Assembly (NCBI GenBank): GCA_002482965.1
Contig: DLGZ01000009.1
Coordinates: 197,590-261,589 of the forward strand
Source: Verrucomicrobiaceae bacterium UBA7681
GTDB taxonomy: Bacteria; Verrucomicrobiota; Verrucomicrobiia; Verrucomicrobiales; Verrucomicrobiaceae
Length of the DNA stretch: 64,000 nt
Direction of reading: 5' to 3'
The position numbers were made by a program, and so were the translations under genes. Below, piece after piece: positions 62,101 to 64,000 of this stretch; the stretch's first letter is position 1, and each line of letters begins with the position of its first letter. Under the pieces are notes generated by a model, which searched no databases, was not told the DNA's origin, and worked only from the letters and a program-made list of their open reading frames with translations.

Positions 62101-62301
62101 ATGCTTTTCATAGAGCGCCCACAGCAGGTCTAGAACGCGTCCATATTCCGGCTGCTGCACTAAAAGGGAGAGATATTCGTTGGCTAGCTTGGTTTCGCGT
62201 TCGGCCCAGGGTTTGGGGGTGGTCTGGGCCTGGAGGGGCAGGACCAATGCGAGTGCTAGCGCCCCGATGAGGCGCTTGAATTTCCAGAACTGGCCCGGCA
62301 T
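56113..62301 (-). CDS. Very large exported TPR repeat protein
   Basis: From the ATG at 62301 the product has about 2,062 residues. It begins with a signal peptide (MPGQFWKFKRLIGALALALVLPLQAQ, given here as positions 1-26) and consists mostly of helical tetratricopeptide-like repeats along its whole length. Examples are KFEAVKIVEAHLIRRSGDLQ, AADAYERAATLKPQDIDLAR and HYEALAQVYERGGDHVKAFA-like segments. No enzymatic domain, membrane span or cysteine motif was seen. It may be a periplasmic scaffold of unusual size. The frame opens with a TTG at 62346 and also has an ATG at 62322, so the exact start is uncertain. It is coupled to the lipoprotein gene at 55529-56116 and follows the SGNH hydrolase gene by about 65 bases. 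Confidence 0.82.
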   Translation of the reverse strand: MPGQFWKFKRLIGALALALVLPLQAQTTPKPWAERETKLANEYLSLLVQQPEYGRVLDLLWALYEKHDATSLLVENVSQQAANSKFEAVKIVEAHLIRRSGDLQRAAKLYDSLLKTDAKNLIVLKSRAEVARELSDPTTAYTLIKKAAELLPADDPQGPQMWIELGGMAMAGGRNAEAADAYERAATLKPQDIDLARQVAQLLLQAGFPERAANFFSKLADQKDPQRKLDALYDLARIYENADQFAKADKALTDGLALLHFRDGRYFDFFRRRVRLHERFGTLEDLRKTLEEAAKGTPPSEQTLLDATRFFELTVEPDEQVRWLRALVQAVPQVEDYRWQLVRTLLDHEGAAEAAKLLDERLKNDGGDLPALVLLRCEADLRNGDANSAKQRLLKLLEVQNSSDVEKQVLGFAQTRALDAVIETILRARVDRDPQKAEAVFDLAGFFRARRDVVAEDKLLHGFTESATTPEERQKRLSDASTFLAASNNLDSAIILAREAVSKPAAGRGAWLHLAELLAEQGENDEAAEWIEKAWQASTTDEERVDVDERMLSILMGDTKVVAKPVTNGEFKLPDAFTGTGFASEDSEDTKREKLPERVLEFAQKVISSARQADPKSKDAQATRFRGCWWAARTNQFDDAYQLLNALEFDPVTEKKQPVSLVVEQLKLDLAQEDENYALMERQLRQLSELDAPGRVRYTLRLAELLLESERRVDSETSSPGWKSDNPLPPPGVAAAKLLERMYREFPDSGQLLSALSQIYFLQRRADDALALWKQAVKRIEGPAAIPLLENYADILLRQHRITDHVEVQAQILERETDVKRRREVLRRCIDRLTFSDASGGELAPSVARDRLKLLERALLERVQRHPFDGFYHEALAQVYERGGDHVKAFASMKQAYYTAPDTPFSLDQLRDAALKVADLKSAIYFQKQIAAMAPPKEIAAESRRLVELLEQTFQITEADRVRRRLESRFAQDSTALEELAKYYESSGQDEAERRVYEQMTQVRSWDGRARLRLALKCLRFADEAEAEKQLQVVLAAPVKARNYPTSGVRAPLPLTDTRRTGGGVTTGDIVSLLDLAPGLERKDLDTLRAFLGQPRAEFAELPDDAALVRLRAIEELAKLRHAHGGEALSQWIKQWSTESQAADVEKLWALFYAGAGAEFRVVLKKVLPDTTKLEAQFAMLWLLLHSHGMDEAVRWASEKGWSPEVLKARASLLQACVSMLVDVNSFRFRPDSLVQLGNCRVLRNSAIVELTRKLQDKQRYDEALALGASLPLNSPEMEMDYSLFLARIAESAERWDLARQYLDAAVRGPVAAGNYRTTYDPFLLSLSSLSRMTNSEQEREEALQDAWRRLQRTQPSAMTAIRKAAVAGLSGADQTGADTLGRFLSGPFIAQRDMTDSKGSLLPQGSSRYEEPPHLRSLWEETREIQALLVQQGLGGVAQGSNATLAQQYGATMLGPRSDSEFGEWRINDLLGRLRDVDYPTRRRLIREHLAAVDLRTEHSVDTLGNLGSRLESAGFVREAIDIYSMLPDRAPSNPDYALWLLRVCETSMEIEPGLSYSLKLLLAEPPFKPPQPGDDTLREKHALFLARNFNVDELRRQGFREQFSQVLERRRPHEVSYLRELGLLHERMQNDQAALSAWDRLHACYVANDQAGTDLDIEASLHRAQILQRLAQPQAALKVLREVPLAEPLDPIAQDLLKLRCQIATASGAWDDVRDLMALCVERKSLPCVVALATGLRTHDRATEALNLLTQADRTIKGDHERFTLRLEQLKVLAAAADWAPERGRAQIAALFRTTTRDSDTLKDMHAWLKGLAAGKHAAGWAAMLRTEARAGTDRPLAALALSAFTAGLPQEAHEDFISAWQKVEEKDRICIELSAEEMLRAGRAAWAWDACEIVAGIPTFREQGRKLPLAVRVAHALHDKAAVQELFSETLRLTFPGGVQTIEWVQAFEDTGHAGLSQELLAAALQRLEDTAALQPELFAAQARFLMRQQDFEAAEIFLMRMNWTLPAEAAKLIFELYQSWGRLTDIETELPKFRLPEGVKQEILFLARRTTAKTTPQP

Positions 62302-62367
62302 CAACTTCACGGGGGGGATCATAGACGTCTTTGCAGCTTGCGCCAAGTTGCAAGACGTTGCGTGGGG

Positions 62368-63069
62368 TTACTTCAGGAGCTTGGCGAGGTCGGGGGCGAC
62401 TTTGTGGAGTTCTTCGGCGATGATGGCGGCGATGACTTGGGCACCGTGGGGGTTTAGGTGGGTGCGATCGGTGGTTTTGGCGTCTTTGGTTTTTGCGACA
62501 ACTGCGGGGTTGAATGTGTCGGATTCAGCAAGTCCGAGCTTGTTGTGGAGGTTTACGCTGCGCGTGAAGAGGTCGACGAGGGGGACCTTTTGTTCGGTGG
62601 CGACTTTGGTGGCGGCGTCGGCATAGGGTTTGAGTTCGCCGCGAATTTTGCCGTTGTCGAAAATGCGGCGGGTGAGGGAGGTGACGAGGATGGGCTGGGC
62701 GCCGATGGCGCGGGCTTCCTGGATGAAGCGGGTGAGGTTTTCGGGGTAGGTGGTGGCGGGGTCGGTTTCGCGTTTGGGGCCTTTGCCGGGCATGTCGTTG
62801 TGGCCGAACTGGATGAGGATGTAGGCGGGTTTGGAGTCGATGACTTTCTTCCAGTTGCCGGTGTCGCGGAAGCTTTTGGTGCTCTGGCCGCCGCCGGCGA
62901 AGTTGAGGCACTCGGCGTTGGGGCCGAGGAGCTTGGCGAAGGCGGCTCCCCAGCCGGCTTTGTCGGTGACGGTGGAGTCGCCAGCTAGGGCGATGCGGGT
63001 GCGGGTTTCGTCAGCGTGGCTGATGCTGAGGCTGAGGGCGAACAGGAGGAGGAGGCTGCGGAGGCGCAT
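62368..63069 (-). CDS. Secreted SGNH hydrolase, rhamnogalacturonan acetylesterase-like
   Basis: The 233-residue protein has a signal peptide (MRLRSLLLLFALSLSISHAD) and then SGNH esterase blocks: block I IALAGDSTVTDKAGWGAAF with the catalytic serine, block II NFAGGGQSTKSFRDTGNW, block III LIQFGHNDMPGKG with the asparagine, and block V DRTHLNPHGAQVIAAI with the catalytic aspartate and histidine. This set matches carbohydrate esterase family 12, which removes acetyl groups from pectin rhamnogalacturonan. It fits an organism that uses plant or algal polysaccharides. It lies 9 bases after trmB and about 65 bases before the giant TPR gene on the same strand. Confidence 0.9.
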   Translation of the reverse strand: MRLRSLLLLFALSLSISHADETRTRIALAGDSTVTDKAGWGAAFAKLLGPNAECLNFAGGGQSTKSFRDTGNWKKVIDSKPAYILIQFGHNDMPGKGPKRETDPATTYPENLTRFIQEARAIGAQPILVTSLTRRIFDNGKIRGELKPYADAATKVATEQKVPLVDLFTRSVNLHNKLGLAESDTFNPAVVAKTKDAKTTDRTHLNPHGAQVIAAIIAEELHKVAPDLAKLLK

Positions 63070-63078
63070 GGTCGGACT

Positions 63079-63714
63079 TTAACGTCCGATTTTTTGCCAT
63101 CTCGCACGGTGAATGGTGCGGCCCATGAGGAGCCAGTCTTGTTCGAAGTCGGTGGTGGGATAGAAGAAGGCGTCGGCGGGCCAGTCGAGTCGTTTGAACT
63201 GGTGTTCGCGGGTGGCGAAGCTGGCGAGGGCGTCTTCGAAGTAGGGCTGGTCGTCGGTCTTGAGGAGGAATTCGCCGTGGTCGGTGAGGATGCGGTGTAG
63301 GCCGTCGAGGAATTCGGCTTGGTTGACGAGGCGGCGGGTGGTGTGGCCTTTCTTGGGCCAGGGATCGGGGCAGAGGAGGTGGAGTCGGGTGACGCCGGAG
63401 GTGGGGAGCATCCAGCCGACGGTGTAGGCGCTTTCGAGGCGCATGATGCGGGCGTTGGGAAGCTGGTGGCGCTCGATCTTGCGGGCGGTTTTGCTGACGC
63501 GGCCGAGCATGCGCTCGACGCCGAGGAAGTCGCGCTCGGGGTGCTGGGCGGCCATGCCGGTGAGGAAGGTGCCGTCGCCACAGCCGAGGTCGATTTCGAG
63601 GGGGCGGGTGGGGTCGGGGAAGATTTCCGTGTGCGTGAGTTCGCGGAAGTGGTCGGGGGGCGTGAAGAGGGCTGGCACTGGGCATGGAGTGCCGATGAAT
63701 GGGGGTTCTGCCAA
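63079..63714 (-). CDS. trmB: tRNA (guanine-N7)-methyltransferase TrmB
   Basis: TrmB methylates N7 of guanosine 46 in the tRNA variable loop. The 211-residue protein has the SAM motif LEIDLGCGDGTFLTGMAAQH, the family segment DFLGVERMLGRVSKTARKIE, the TrmB hallmark LHLLCPDPWPKKGHTTRRLV and a C-terminal TKFE-like end (QDWLLMGRTIHRARWQKIGR in its place). The start is TTG at 63714, since no ATG is available in frame; GTG at the 13th codon is an alternative. It lies 9 bases upstream of the SGNH hydrolase gene on the same strand. The region beyond its start has no gene up to the window end. Confidence 0.9.
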   Translation of the reverse strand: MAEPPFIGTPCPVPALFTPPDHFRELTHTEIFPDPTRPLEIDLGCGDGTFLTGMAAQHPERDFLGVERMLGRVSKTARKIERHQLPNARIMRLESAYTVGWMLPTSGVTRLHLLCPDPWPKKGHTTRRLVNQAEFLDGLHRILTDHGEFLLKTDDQPYFEDALASFATREHQFKRLDWPADAFFYPTTDFEQDWLLMGRTIHRARWQKIGR

Positions 63715-63915
63715 GTGGAGATTTTGGGTGGGTGGTTCAAAAACGGGGTTTATTCATTGAGTGGCTCGGGAGACACTGATTTACACCGCAGAGATTTGGA
63801 GAACGCAGAGGATTAGAGATGAATCAGATTTCGCATCTCGGCTGTGGCGTTGATTGCTCACGGGTATTTGATTTGTTCAGTGCTTCCCTCATGCGGGCGT
63901 GACGGCTGATCGGAA
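63715..63915. other. Gene-free region upstream of trmB
   Basis: No coding frame with family character is visible. The stretch around 63780-63815 (CACCGCAGAGATTTGGAGAA) resembles short purine-rich direct repeats between genes, but only one unit is present. The trmB promoter should lie here; no clear -10/-35 pair was found. Confidence 0.35.
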
Positions 63916-64000
63916 GGACAGAAAGGACAGAAAGGACAGAAAGAACAGAAAGGACAGAAAGGACAGAAAGGACAGAAAGGACAGAAAGGACAGAAAGGAC
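63916..64000. repeat. Nine-base tandem repeat, GGACAGAAA
   Basis: About 9.4 copies of GGACAGAAA run from 63916 to the window end and continue beyond it. One copy (63943-63951) reads GAACAGAAA; the others are identical. The unit is a multiple of three, but no start codon precedes it, and the region carries no gene signature. Equal spacing without spacers excludes a CRISPR array. Confidence 0.93.

Noticed and set aside
62985..63740. Other minus-strand frames rich in Pro, Ser and Arg over trmB
   Set aside because: They overlap trmB in different frames and look like translated GC-rich DNA without conserved motifs.
63916..64000. Possible CRISPR array at the window end
   Set aside because: Units are 9 bases and contiguous, with no spacers; it is a simple tandem repeat.

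Overview
The window looks like a chromosomal segment of a Gram-negative, rod-shaped bacterium of the Verrucomicrobiota, closest in style to Verrucomicrobiales such as Prosthecobacter or Verrucomicrobium. This is inferred from gene content, not from a search. The signs are an mre rod-shape operon, BamA, Skp and LpxD for an outer membrane with lipid A, and several families typical of the Planctomycetes-Verrucomicrobia group: a DUF1501 protein with a twin-arginine leader, a ceramidase-like hydrolase, a single-haem lipoprotein of the planctomycete type, large TPR proteins and secreted sugar-active enzymes. Most genes lack a strong Shine-Dalgarno sequence, so many starts rest on signal peptides, family N-termini or short overlaps.

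Layout. 1-5.6 kb (+): the end of mreB, then mreC, mreD, PBP2 (mrdA) and ribonuclease G, a cell-elongation cluster. 5.6-16.4 kb (-): reading with transcription, bamA, skp/ompH, a strong terminator, lpxD, trpB, a small methyltransferase, a coiled-coil/TPR protein, and an unusual secreted fusion of a VanX-type D-Ala-D-Ala dipeptidase with a beta-propeller region. 16.7-22.4 kb (+): an EamA transporter, an AddA/RecB-like helicase-nuclease, and an ECF sigma factor with its RskA-like anti-sigma factor. 22.4-22.9 kb has no gene but is rich in palindromes. 22.9-28.7 kb (-): a complete RND efflux operon (adaptor, pump, outer-membrane lipoprotein), with a divergent LysR regulator at 28.7-29.7 kb. 29.8-33.3 kb (+): pgk, tpiA and the ceramidase-like protein. 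33.3-35.8 kb (-): a tightly overlapping DUF1501 / secreted DUF1579-like / TPMT-like gene set. 35.9-38.3 kb (+): a DUF1802 protein, alanine racemase and a DnaQ-like exonuclease, ended by a two-way terminator.

38.3-43.7 kb (-) is an iron-sulfur cluster assembly operon: Fur-family regulator, sufC, sufB, two unrecognised genes, sufD. The sufB frame is broken by two single-base insertions about 120 bases apart. A perfect 7-1-7 inverted repeat of the Fur/PerR type lies directly upstream of the regulator. 43.9-51.5 kb holds a cupin, a haem lipoprotein, a DUF1003 membrane protein, the DEAH RNA helicase HrpA, a small repeat protein and a secreted amidohydrolase. 51.5-55.4 kb (-) is sbcDC. 55.5-62.3 kb (-) is a gene for a TPR protein of about 2,060 residues, followed by a small lipoprotein gene. 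62.4-63.7 kb (-) has a rhamnogalacturonan-acetylesterase-like SGNH hydrolase and trmB. The window ends inside a 9-base tandem repeat.

Most of the window is housekeeping: envelope growth, DNA repair, glycolysis, RNA processing. The parts most worth a second look are the VanX-propeller fusion, the two unknown genes inside the suf operon (one a candidate papain/NlpC-like cysteine hydrolase), the damaged sufB, the Fur-type box and the palindrome cluster near 22.7 kb.
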